From contig OZ038381.1 in assembly GCA_964036045.1 (NCBI GenBank), positions 123,573,708-123,637,707 on the forward strand: 64,000 nt of DNA, in the 5' to 3' direction. The translations under genes were made by a program, and so were the position numbers. Of this stretch, positions 19,051-28,440 are shown piece by piece. The DNA is from Eutreptiella sp. 'Long Island Sound 2002'. Lineage: Eukaryota; Euglenozoa; Euglenophyceae; Eutreptiales; Eutreptiaceae. The stretch's first letter is position 1, and each line of letters opens with the position of its first letter. The notes under the pieces are model-generated. The model was not told the origin of the DNA, did no database searches, and saw only the letters and a list, made by a program, of their open reading frames with translations.

Positions 19051-21114
19051 GTGGTTTCTTACTTGTATGCAAGGATCCCTCTCATTTTACAATCAAAAAT
19101 GCCAACGTCAAACTTGAAGCAATGTATTGCAGATCACTACACTGGATTACAATCGGATGAATTGATGAGTGATTTGGTCAACTTGTTCACCGCATCCAAG
19201 GGTGGTCGTACACTATGGGAACGCCTCAAGACTAGAATGGGTAGTGGGCGGCGTAGTCGACGCAATGACCGGAAGGTCATGGAAAGGGTGTTTACACCCA
19301 AGGATGCCGTCCGGTTGATCCTTGACTTGGAAATGCCGAAAAATAGGTGCTCTACATGTCCTACATGCATACCATGGTGCGTTGCATGTATGCAAGGAGT
19401 GTTCAACCGTATGCGAGATGCGTTCAAGTGTGCGGTTGAACACATATGAAACAAATGCGACTCATGTTTGTGCAACATGGAGTGCCTACCTAGGTTTCAT
19501 CGAACTATCATGTATATGTCTTCTTCCACATGCAATTGTGGCCCCATTTACATGCTACCATCAAGTGTTTTTTCATGAAAACAACAAATTGAACATTTGT
19601 TAAAGTCATGTTCAACTGCCCGGTTGAACAAGTTGAACGATTTCAACCAACGCTCACGTTGTGCACCAACGTTCACGTTGTGCGCGTCACTTTGTTCGAA
19701 TTAACATGCCTCAAATTTAGGTACAAGAATCTAATATCTTGGGCCAACCGGCGAACAAAAGCTGCCCAAGAAAAGTTGGATGTTCATTGGGTGCACCCAT
19801 TTCCATCTTTCAAGCGTATGCACCGTGAATGGCAACGATTGGGTAAGGCGCAAAAATTGGAAACCACTATTCACAATGGCAAAGTTGGTGTACGATGGGA
19901 CTTACCGCATTTTTTTAAATTATGTCGCAACACAAAAGGAGCTCATGGAGTCCATGGACTTTCCAATGATCGATGGCGAGCAATTATTCGTCATCATAAT
20001 TAGAGGCGACGGGTTCCCATGTGGCTCACGCCCATGGGTGCAAATTGCGATTGGCTTTGCCAATCACATGGAAAAGGCCCGCACTCTTCAATATAATTGG
20101 ACATTGGATGTCGCATTGACATCTGAACATGACGACGAAGCAATGCGTGTCTTATTTTGTGCCACGTTGCAACACATCCAAACTATCATTGATAGTGGAT
20201 ACATCCAAATAAATAATGTTTATTATCGTGCACGAATCATGTTGGGTGGAGACTCTCCATGGTTGCGTCTACTTTTAGGATTGTCGCCTTACTATGCCAT
20301 TGGAAGCATCTACTCTTTTTCCACATGGTGTAGTAGGCGTGAACGATGGATGAACACTAAGGTGCGGCGCACAACGCACCTTGATGGAAAATTCCGCGCT
20401 TTGTACGATAAAGGTTTGGATTGCACTACGGCCAAAGGGTGCACTTCAAAACCAATGCTCCGCGTGGATGACCGCACACGGTTCATTGTGATGTGCATTT
20501 TGCACTTGGTGATCCGACTTGGCGACTACCTTACACACTTCATTCGCGCGTTTTGCAAACGTTTGCCGCCTCTTGTCCGTGCACGCGTGCAAACCGTGTT
20601 GAATGAATCTAAGACTAATATTAGTCTCAAAGGTAAGGCAAGCCCGGACGGTGAGGAGACATGGCGTCTCCTCGCTAACTGGACAATAATAGGTAAGACC
20701 ATGAAGTTGCCTCCAAAGTATATATCTGTTGTACAAGAAATGGCAAACCTTTTGACGGCCATGCAATCATGGCGCTACGAGGCCGCGGCCCTTTCAAAGT
20801 GTAAACGTGTGGCACGTCGATTTCAGAAATTAATTTGTCCGCATAAGCGGTCACCTTACCTTTTGTGGCTTAGAAGAGAGGCTACGGAGGTTCTGAAAAA
20901 TATTTACCCATGGGGGGCGGGAATGTTTAGTGGGGATATAGTAGAATCACTAAACTATATATTAAAAGACCACTTCTTATGCTCAAGTGGGCGTGGCGGT
21001 GGCCCCGGTGGGCGTGTAGCTCGTGATAAGAGCATGCTAAAACAAGCGCACGAAAGGATCTTTCTGGCAAAAGAGCTACCACGGTGGGAACGTACGAGTG
21101 CGGCTGGAGAATGA
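19051..21114 (+). CDS. Spliced DDE-type transposase of the DNA transposon
   Basis: Exon 1 is 19051 (or ATG 19099) to 19346. Intron 19347-19720 (AG|GTG...TTTAG|G, phase 2) joins it in frame to an exon starting RYKNLISWANRRTK. Somewhere between ~19850 and 19940 the frame must move by one, through either a short intron (for example 19890-19938) or an indel. The rest runs open to TGA at 21112. Candidate catalytic residues are D in RGDGF (codon 20008), D in LGGDSPW (20251) and E in DIVESLN (20944), spaced 80 and 230 residues. Between the last two is a helical insert with RFIVMCILHLVIRLGD. The order D-G ... G-G-D ... L-H ... E-S resembles large uncharacterised repetitive protein families I recall from other protists and animals. 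Role: cutting and joining the element ends. Confidence 0.72.
19347..19720 (+). other. Intron of transposase gene, with GTTGAAC motifs
   Basis: Donor AATAG|GTGCTC, acceptor AAATTTAG|G. Splicing keeps the frame (phase 2). It holds five GTTGAAC/GTTCAAC motifs (about 19401, 19434 and 19608-19640). Confidence 0.75.
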
Positions 21115-21124
21115 TCAAACTCTA

Positions 21125-21279
21125 GGTGTGGGCTATGTGGTTTGTCGTTGGTGCTTCATACTTTATGCTCCGTGTTCCGTGTGCAACCGTGTTCAGCGGC
21201 ACTTCAAGTTGTTCAACCGGTCGGTTGAGGTGTGCAAGCATGTTCAACCGCGCGAGTGTCTATTTTTCTTTGTTTTTAG
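21125..21279 (+). other. Spacer between the two transposon genes, ending in a splice acceptor
   Basis: TATTTTTCTTTGTTTTTAG ends at 21279, 9 nt before the ATG of the next gene. This suggests a 5'-UTR intron or a spliced link to an upstream exon. Contains GTTCAACC motifs at 21217 and 21242. The matching donor is not certain. Confidence 0.5.
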
Positions 21280-21288
21280 GGGGGCGTC

Positions 21289-24200
21289 ATGGAAGGACAA
21301 CAAGCGTCGGCGCAACAAGCGATTGGGCTCGCACTCATGCAGTTCTTACAGGCCGCACAAGGGGTACAAGGACCGCAAGCAGCACAAGGTGCCCAAGTGC
21401 CCCAATTGGGACCACCGCAATTGGCCGCGCCGCAATTGCCACACCCAAATGTAATTGCGCCGACCCAAAGTGGGCCTACGGGATCAACGGGGCCGATAGG
21501 CGGGGGTACAACAGGAGGAGCATCCTTGCCTTTGCCACAAGTGGTCCCAGCGTTGGATGCTTTGTTCCCAGCGAAGGAGGAGTTGACCCAATTTGGGGTG
21601 TGCCACGACTCATCGTCGTTGGCGGATGACTCCCCTCAATGGAGATGGCTCCGGGACATCACACCCCGGTTCATGTACCGGAGGAGTGTCGGGGTGTGGA
21701 TGAAAAAAAACGCCCCGTATGACCTCCATGGCCACCGGAGCCACCCGTGGACAACGAAAGCACTCACAGCCCAGAATTGGACCGAGTGGAAACTTTTGAG
21801 GATTGGTTTGAGCACGCGCCCCGGAATTGCCATGACGTTGTCGGAGACCGCCCTCCATGTCCTCTTTAGGGTATGGGAATCCTACGGGCTGGGCACTGCA
21901 GTGGCACCCCAATGGACCGGCCCTGGGTGTGCTGGCCGAAGTGGCGGCCATGGCAAGGGCCATGGGCCGCAATTCTTTTTTAAAAACGTGGAGTCCGTGC
22001 CGCACAATTGGTATGACGCCTCCGACGCCACCAACTACAACGCGTCACCGCCATCCATGGTCGAGGTCGGGGGAACCATATCAAGTGGCGGGCGCAGCAA
22101 GAAGTCCAGCATGGAGGAGGCACCTGCAGCGGTTGCACCACCAACCACACTACCCAATGCGGCCACAAGCACTTCGTCAATGATGCGAGGCGTGGAGCAG
22201 GTGTGTGCAACAACTGTTCAACCGGTGTTCAACCGTGTTCAACCGGGCAGTTGAAGCAAAGCGAACGGAGAGAGTATGGATACAGTCCGTGTGTGACACG
22301 TTCGCAGTGGATGTTTTGGGCAATTGGTGGCTAGGACATTGAGACCTGCATGTCTGGGATGCATACATGGTTCAATAATTGAATACCCTGTGTTAGTGCG
22401 CTGAGGGTGCCGTGCATATGAGGTGGTGGCCACATGTGTTCAACCGGTGTTCAACCGGTCGGTTTCGCACCTCAACCCCATTCAACCGCTCATCTCTCTT
22501 AGTTGTCGGCCCAAGACGTCCCACCCCACATGTTCGTCATTGACAAACGCGGACCGGCGGTCATGCTCCATGGAGCATGGCCGCCATTACCCATCGATGA
22601 ATGGTGGCATGGGCCAGGTGCACGGGTTTCCGATCGCGACGCCCTCGTGAAGAAATGGACCCGAGGACTCCATCGCGCACTCCAAGAGCTTGCACATGGC
22701 GGGTCCCCACATGCGATTGACACACATGCGATTGGCACACCCATGGAGTCCACCCCAAAGCATCGCAGTCAGTCGGGCAAGGCGAAGCAATTCCCCCAAC
22801 CAATGTTTGGCGTGAAGGAGGAATTGAGGGATGACATGAACACCAACGATGGCACGTGGTGGGAGAATTCTAATGCATGGTTTGCGCCGGATCATGGAGA
22901 CGTGAAGAGTGAAAATCCCGTGGTCGACGAGGCAGAGAGCTCAACATCACCCTTCCGAGAAGAGCCAAAAGTCCACGTCCCCATTCGTGGACTCTTGAAG
23001 CCTCCACCAAAGGCAATTCCACAAGCAAAGGGAGGAAGTGCAAGCCCAAAGGTTTTGCTCCTCCAAGCGCAAACTGCGCTCAAACAAAGGGTGCAAGACA
23101 AAACCGACAAGAAGAAGAAGAAGGACGGGCGGGGAGTGCATTCCAAAAAGCGGCAACGGGTGGCAACGTCAGCGGACTCGTCGTCCGACTCAAAAGGGTC
23201 AAGTGCAAGCCAATTGTCGGACAATGATGAGGGGTGGACACCTCCCAAGAAAAAGGAGGCTCCCAAGGCAAACAAGAAGAAGAAGATCGAAGCAAAACCA
23301 AAGAAGGACAAAAAGGACAACGACAAGAAGGAGAAGGCATCTCTGCGGCCCAAAGACGCCAACAACGCAAATGTGGGAGCAAAGGAAGGACAACGGTCAA
23401 CACCGAACGTGACGGAGGCAAGTGGCACAGCGAAGGCAAGTGGCGCGACGAAGGCAAGTAGCGCGATGGAGGCAAGTGGCGCGACGGAGGCAAGTGCCGC
23501 GACAGAGGCAAGTGGCGCGATGGAGGCAAGTGGCGCAATGGAGACAAGTGCAAGCACAAGTACCACGGTGCAAGCAAGCGCACCAGCGGAAGAGGTGATG
23601 TCCCCATGTTCCTGCGTATGCATATGCCTCTACATTTGGTTGCAATGCGCCGTCACAACGTCGAAGCATGCCGGTGCTATAGTGTGTGGCGGTACGTCGT
23701 GAAACACGGTTGAACACAGTTGAACACTTCAACCGGTCGGTTGAACACGGTTGAACGCGGTTGAACTCGGTTGAACTCTCTGCAACGCTTTTGCATAGGA
23801 GATGGTGAAAGTGCAACGATTGGAGGAAAAACGCCGCCTCGACGAGAAGCGCCAAGAGGCACCTGAGAAGTTCGGGTTGCCAGCGGGATCCGCAGTACGG
23901 TGGGTGCTGACCGAGGGTCCAGACAAGCGCCACCGCATCGCAGTGGGCGCCGTGGCAAAGCCAACGAAGGACGACCCCAAGCCACGGAAGGGGGAGGAGA
24001 TGGTGAAACTCCCCCCCCAATGGCCCGGAGAGCAGAGTGAGGCCAACGTCACGTGGCCAGTCATTGTGCGCCTCCGCCACACAGCGCTCACGAGCGAGGA
24101 TGAGGCAAAGGCCATGTTGGCGAAGTGGGAGGAGAACATGGAGAAAGCGACCAAGGAAACCGAGAGCGGAGATGCAAGACATGGAGGCCACGACAAGGAA

Positions 24201-25295
24201 ACCGAGAGCGGAGATGCAAAACATGGAGGCCAAGACGCGGCAACCGAGAGCGGAGATACAAAAGATGGAGGTCAAGATGGGGCAAGCACGGAAGCAATCG
24301 CAAGCACGGAAGCAATCGCGGGAAGTACCACCAATGCGTCGGACAATGGCACCAAGGAGGACTCCGAGGATCCCATGAAGGAGAGCACTTCAAATGACGT
24401 GGACGATTCCAACAAGGAGGGCATGTCCGTGGAGGATTCGAACAAGGAGGGCACGTCCGTGGACGATGCCAACAAGGAGGGCATGTCCGATGCCCTCAAC
24501 AACCCCAAGGTGGAGCACGATGCCAAGGAGAATGAACGACCTCATGTTGGAGATGATGCAAAGGAGGAAGGTGGACCTCAAGACGGCATGCACGAAGGTG
24601 GGAGCGAAAGGGCAATGGCGAGCACAAGGGAGAAGGAGTGTGCCGATGATGGGAAGGAGGAGGTCAGACCGGAGACGCAAGCGCTATGGGCCGTGGACTC
24701 AAAGTGACTAGCCGACAAGGTCCATGAAGCCTTACAAGGCTTGAAGGGATGGCTCCACAAGAAGAAACATGGAGGAGAGTACCGCCGGATCCTATGGGGA
24801 GCAACAAGGAAGTTTCCGACGTTTACACACGTGGGCATGTCTAAGAGGACACATGATGATGCACATGTTGTGCGCCTTGTAAATAATTTCCTCACGGTTT
24901 GTTTACCGTCCCTCAGTTACACCGCAATTTCCATCGTGTGGGGCAACGGATGTGCACCCATGGATGTACACAAACATCCAAGGGATGACTCCGCGTTGAG
25001 TGGGGTGGTGGCGGTGGGTGATTTCCGTGGTCGTGGTTTCTTTACTACGGCGTGGATGGGTGGTGGGGGGGAGGGGGGGGCGCAGCGTCAAGCATGGATG
25101 CAATGTGGGCGTCAAATTGTGCAAGGCGTTGTTGTGGATGCACGAAAGGGGGTGATTTTCAATGCGTGGCGTACGCATGGGCCGGAGCGATGGGAGGGTG
25201 AAAGGTATGCCATCGTGGCGTATACATCTATCGCGTGGCACCGCCTTCCCGCTCCGATGCGCACTGAACTCCTGGACCTGGGGTTCCCATGGTGA
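21289..25295 (+). CDS. Spliced Lys-rich protein with C-terminal TET/JBP-like 2OG-Fe(II) oxygenase
   Basis: Exons 21289-22200, 22503-23594 and 23799-25295 join in frame (both introns phase 0, donors AG|GTG, acceptors TTAG and ATAG). The product is ~1165 aa with one internal TGA (24705). N-terminus: Gln/Pro/Ala-rich. Middle: Lys-rich, nuclear-looking (DKKKKKDGRG, KKKKIEAKPKKDKKD) with EASGA, ESGDAKHGGQD and SNKEGMSVDD repeats. The last ~195 residues read as a double-stranded beta-helix oxygenase: FLTVCLPSLSYTAISIVWGN, then PMDVHKHP-x3-S, VVAVGDF-x-GRG, and THG ending GERYAIVAYTS. This is the order seen in TET/JBP enzymes, which oxidise the methyl of 5-methylcytosine or thymine in DNA. The metal motif reads D-V-H (codons 24963 and 24969) where H-x-D is expected. 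Distal His is codon 25176 and the 2OG-binding Arg is codon 25203. The TGA would separate the oxygenase, so this copy may be inactive. Confidence 0.7.
22201..22502 (+). other. Intron of oxygenase gene, GTTCAAC-rich
   Basis: Donor GCAG|GTGTGT, acceptor CTCTCTTAG|TTG, phase 0. Contains at least five GTTCAACC motifs, near 22218-22245 and 22439-22458. Confidence 0.8.
23595..23798 (+). other. Intron of oxygenase gene, GTTGAAC-rich
   Basis: Donor AGAG|GTGATG, acceptor TTTTGCATAG|GAG, phase 0. About six GTTGAAC motifs fill 23706-23776, just before the acceptor. Confidence 0.78.
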
Positions 25296-25396
25296 CAGGC
25301 ACTGGGATTGTTCATCCAATTTGACGTGAATTGTTGGTGCCATTGTTGTGTGATTGCGATTACGTGCGGCATTTCTCCTAACGCGCTCCAGTGTGT

Positions 25397-25457
25397 GTTC
25401 AACCGTGTTCAACCGTGTTCAACCGTGTTCAACCGCGCGGTTGAACACGCAGTTGAA
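25397..25457. repeat. Right internal GTTGAAC cluster
   Basis: Four GTTCAACCG units in tandem (9-10 bp period) followed by two inverted GTTGAAC units, in the 3' flank of the oxygenase gene. Confidence 0.75.
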
Positions 25458-25638
25458 CATGGCCGAACGCGTATGGGCGGCAATATGAAAGTAGCAGAAA
25501 ATCCATGGTTTTGTGGTTATAATTGATTTGGATAAGGCAGGTGCACACTGCAAAAACCTCTGAACACCATCCACGATAGAATGGAAGCCAAAGGACCACA
25601 ATGAAGGTCAAAGCTTAGGGGAATGTGTCAAGTGGGGT

Positions 25639-25917
25639 GTTCAACCGCATGGTTGAACACCAAGGCGGCGTTGACGCTACTCTTGGACATGATAGAAAGG
25701 GAGTGGCAATGTGAGGGGTATGGCATGGAATAGTGCATTGGGCATTAGTATGTTGTTAAAAGCATGGTACATCGTCATGGATGGTTTGGAATGGCATGGT
25801 GATACGTCAAAAGTTTAATTTTTGGTAAAATTGCACTACGCGCGGTGGGGGTGTTCAACCGCTGTTCAGGGGTGGTTCAAGGGCCCAGGTGAAGTCAGTT
25901 GAACACCGGTTGAACAT
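25639..25917. repeat. Right subterminal GTTGAAC motifs
   Basis: Pairs at 25639-25660 (GTTCAACCGCATGGTTGAAC) and 25893-25917, plus a single copy near 25854. They mirror the left subterminal cluster. The sequence between them has no convincing gene. Confidence 0.65.
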
Positions 25918-25932
25918 AGGACATGGCACCAT

Positions 25933-25956
25933 GGTGTGCAAAAGGGGTCACTAGGG
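25933..25956 (-). repeat. Right terminal inverted repeat of DNA transposon
   Basis: Perfect inverse of 18549-18572, ending CACTAGGG, followed by the TC duplication at 25957-25958. Confidence 0.9.
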
Positions 25957-26128
25957 TCGGTACTGAATATGGCCGCTCATAGCCGGAATGGCCAAACCTA
26001 TCACACTATCACATCAGGTTAGGTCAGGTGGATGGGAGAGTATGATATCAGCCAATGGCGGCTTGCCGGCACATAGATACACACCCCAAGTGACCCCAAG
26101 ATGGCCACGGGGGTCCCAACCGGCTTCA
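25957..26128 (-). repeat. Element 1 5' LTR, 5'-terminal segment
   Basis: Reverse-complement match to the first ~170 bp of the element 2 LTRs, ending at GGCTTCA (TGAAGCC on the minus strand), the outer start of the element 1 LTR. Confidence 0.85.
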
Positions 26129-27882
26129 AGGGGCATGAAGCAGGCAGCCCTGCTCATCTCTGGCATCACACCAGAAGATATCCTGGACATTGCTCATGAA
26201 GCGAGCATTTTTGGGGGTAGTCCCCTGTCCAGGTCAGGGTCCATGGTACCCCCAGCCATGGCTCCCAGAGCCTCCTCCTCCAGGGCGGTAGGCGTTTAGG
26301 TACTGGTCGCTTTCTTTTTCGAGTGCCAGCTCCAAAAGCAGCAGAGACAGGTCTTCATAGGTGACGGCCCTTGCCCTGCGCTCCGCCGGTGCCCGCCTTC
26401 ATCCCACACTTCTCTTGCGAGCTTGGCCACCAACAAGAATAGCAGCTCGTCGCTGCCATAGGAACCGGGCGTCAGTCGCCCTACCCAGTGGTCCAAGTCA
26501 GCCAGCAGATCGGAAATCCGGGCAGACTTGGGGTTGTTGGGCAATGCTGCCAGGTTGTGGATCTCGGCCCGGATGGAGAGGTCGGTCTGGTAGGAAGGGT
26601 ACTGCCTCTCTAAGGCAACCAACACGTCCGCGAAGGTGGCGGACTTCGTCACGATCTGCTTGACTTGCTTCTCCGGGTACTTGGTCTTGCAGCACTGCAG
26701 GAGCAGATTGCACTTCACTCGCCCACTAGCGCGGGCTTGGCCAGTCATCTCAGGAACAGGCCAAAGTTCCCACCGAACTTGCTGAGGTCCTTCCCCTTGA
26801 ACTCCGGCAAGTTCACCACAATCTTGGAGGTGGCGATAGCCTTAGCCTCCTGAGACCTGCGTCTCTCGTGGCGCTTGTTCTTCCTCTTTTTCTTCTTCTT
26901 CACGCCACTCGGGTTCTCGGGGTCCTCAGGGTCATCGTCCTCAGAGGGTGAAGCAGACGTCATAGATGGGGTCTCATCATCAGAAGGATCACCGCCCAAG
27001 TCGCTAGAGCCGTAGGGCTCAACATCGACCAAAGACCTTAGGGCTGTCAATCCCAACTGGTCCAGCTCGGCTCGCCTGGAGTTCTCCACGTGGCTGTAGG
27101 GCGGCTGGGCCGTTCTGGGTACGAAAGGGCTCCTTGATATCACAGCAGGGGTTGGCATAGGTCGGCTCCTCAAGCGTCCCAGGGTGTTCGTCAGTCCCGC
27201 CACCAGATGATTGGCTTTGTAGACACTGTGGTGAAGCTCCCATGGTCGTAGGTGACCCTTGGGGAGGAATCGGGGGCGCCAACTTGGCCCGAGTTTCTTG
27301 AGCTAGATCGCCCACTAGGTCTGCAGCGGCTCCTCGAAGAGCTTCCCGTACCTCGGACCGCATCATGGACTTGTTTGAGGATCTCCCTGATCCTCTGCTC
27401 CTTCCCCCACACAACTCAGGACCACGTAGGCCACTCAGAGAGGTGAAGCCACGTGCTGGCATGGTATAACCAGTCTCGGGCGCTGCATAGCCAGGTATAC
27501 CAGTCATGTACACACCCGTAGCGGGCTTGTGATAGTCATCATCGTAGCAACGCGGCATAGACCCATGAATACCGGTGTAGGTGGAGCTGGATGCTACTGG
27601 TTCTCTGACTGCAGTCGCCATAGGTGGCGCAGTCGCGGCTGGAGTCCCACCATAGGTGGGGTAAGGCATACCAGTAAAGCCGATACCCTCAGCCATAGGT
27701 GGAGTGGTTGTGGGTGAGGATGTCGCTGGATGTGTGACTGGGAGTGTGGTGGTTGTTGGAGAGGGTACTGCAGGGTGATCAGAGGCGCTCGGCGCGCTCT
27801 CACCAGGCCTGTCTTCAAAGGGTACCTCATCGGATGGTCCGTGTCCATCTCCAGGATCTTCCTCTTGGATTCCCATATCCAC
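26129..27882 (-). pseudogene. Element 4 Gag, decayed (different LTR retrotransposon family)
   Basis: Three overlapping minus-strand frames together read as one Gag: a Pro/Thr-rich N-terminus (27882-27019), an acidic then Lys-rich linker with PSGVKKKKKRKNKR and KIVVNLPEFKGKDL (27203-26745), and a capsid-like part with LLQCCKTKYPEKQV and LVALERQYPSYQTDLS (26748-26296). A last frame gives YEDLSLLLLELALEKESDQYLNAYRPGG near 26360-26275. At least three frameshifts are needed to join them, one at 26745 (FLR/MTGQ). No pol is visible. The element 1 LTR starts at 26128 and cuts it off. No clear relation to the Gag of elements 1-3. Confidence 0.6.
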
Positions 27883-28440
27883 TGCTTACTTCTCCTTCTC
27901 CTTGTGTTTGCCTTCAGGTCCTTCAACAGAAAATCCACTGAAGGCCGCTCCTAAGCCCTCCAGGGAATCGTCCCCAAGCCCACTTAAGGGCATTGAAGGT
28001 GCAGGGTCCTAAGCTTCAGGTTCACCAGCAAGTTTGGGCGCTGCCGCTGGTTTGGCTGGTGCCACTGAGGGCGCTATCTTCTCGGCAGTGTCCTTGGTGT
28101 CCATGTTGTATTTCTTCCGCCCTTCAAAAGTGTTGTCAGTCTCGACGTACTGGCTGTACTGCACGGGGTTGCAGGTATGCAAAGACTGAAAACTTCTGCT
28201 ACGAGAAAGTTAAAACAGGCTGTCACTGTTGATTGCTTTATTGATATTGTTTTTGTTTGTGTATGTGCTTGCTCCTGCTGCTTCTTGGTGTAGCTCAGGT
28301 TTTCCAAATAGAAAGGTTTTGATGAAATCAACCAGAACTCCAAGTACCCACAGTGCAAGCAAGGAACCACAGGATGAAATCCACAACATGAAGGGCTGCA
28401 GTCAGAGGAGATAGTGTATCAACAAAGGAACTCACGATAA
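27883..28440. other. Non-coding stretch upstream of element 4 gag
   Basis: Probably leader or LTR remains of element 4, but I found no second LTR copy and no PBS. No supported gene. Confidence 0.35.

Larger units (their letters stand above)
18549..25956 (+). mobile_element. 7.4-kb DNA transposon with spliced transposase and TET/JBP-like oxygenase genes
   Basis: Bounded by 24-bp perfect terminal inverted repeats beginning CCCTAGTGACCCC and flanked by TC on both sides. The host LTR reads ...gcc-TC-ggtactg uninterrupted, so the duplication is 2 bp. Inside are two plus-strand genes: a spliced DDE-type transposase (19051-21114) and a spliced Lys-rich protein ending in a 2OG-Fe(II) oxygenase domain (21289-25295). 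GTTGAAC clusters mark the subterminal regions and the introns. The superfamily is not settled: the TIR is unlike CACTA-first ends, though the transposase D-G-F start recalls CMC-type enzymes. Confidence 0.88.

Noticed and set aside
12378-24707. TGA read as an amino acid (variant code or selenocysteine)
   Set aside because: Only two such TGAs, in transposons that carry other decay (TAG, frameshifts). Intact host and gag frames give no sign of recoding.
18549-25956. Assignment of the DNA transposon to KDZ because it carries a TET/JBP-like gene
   Set aside because: I do not see the KDZ transposase signatures I know (FRL and CQ-type motifs); only the association is similar.
18549-25956. Assignment to CACTA because CACTA occurs at the right end
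   Set aside because: CACTA elements begin with CACTA and end with TAGTG. Here the ends are CCCTAGTG and CACTAGGG, the reverse arrangement, with a 2-bp duplication.
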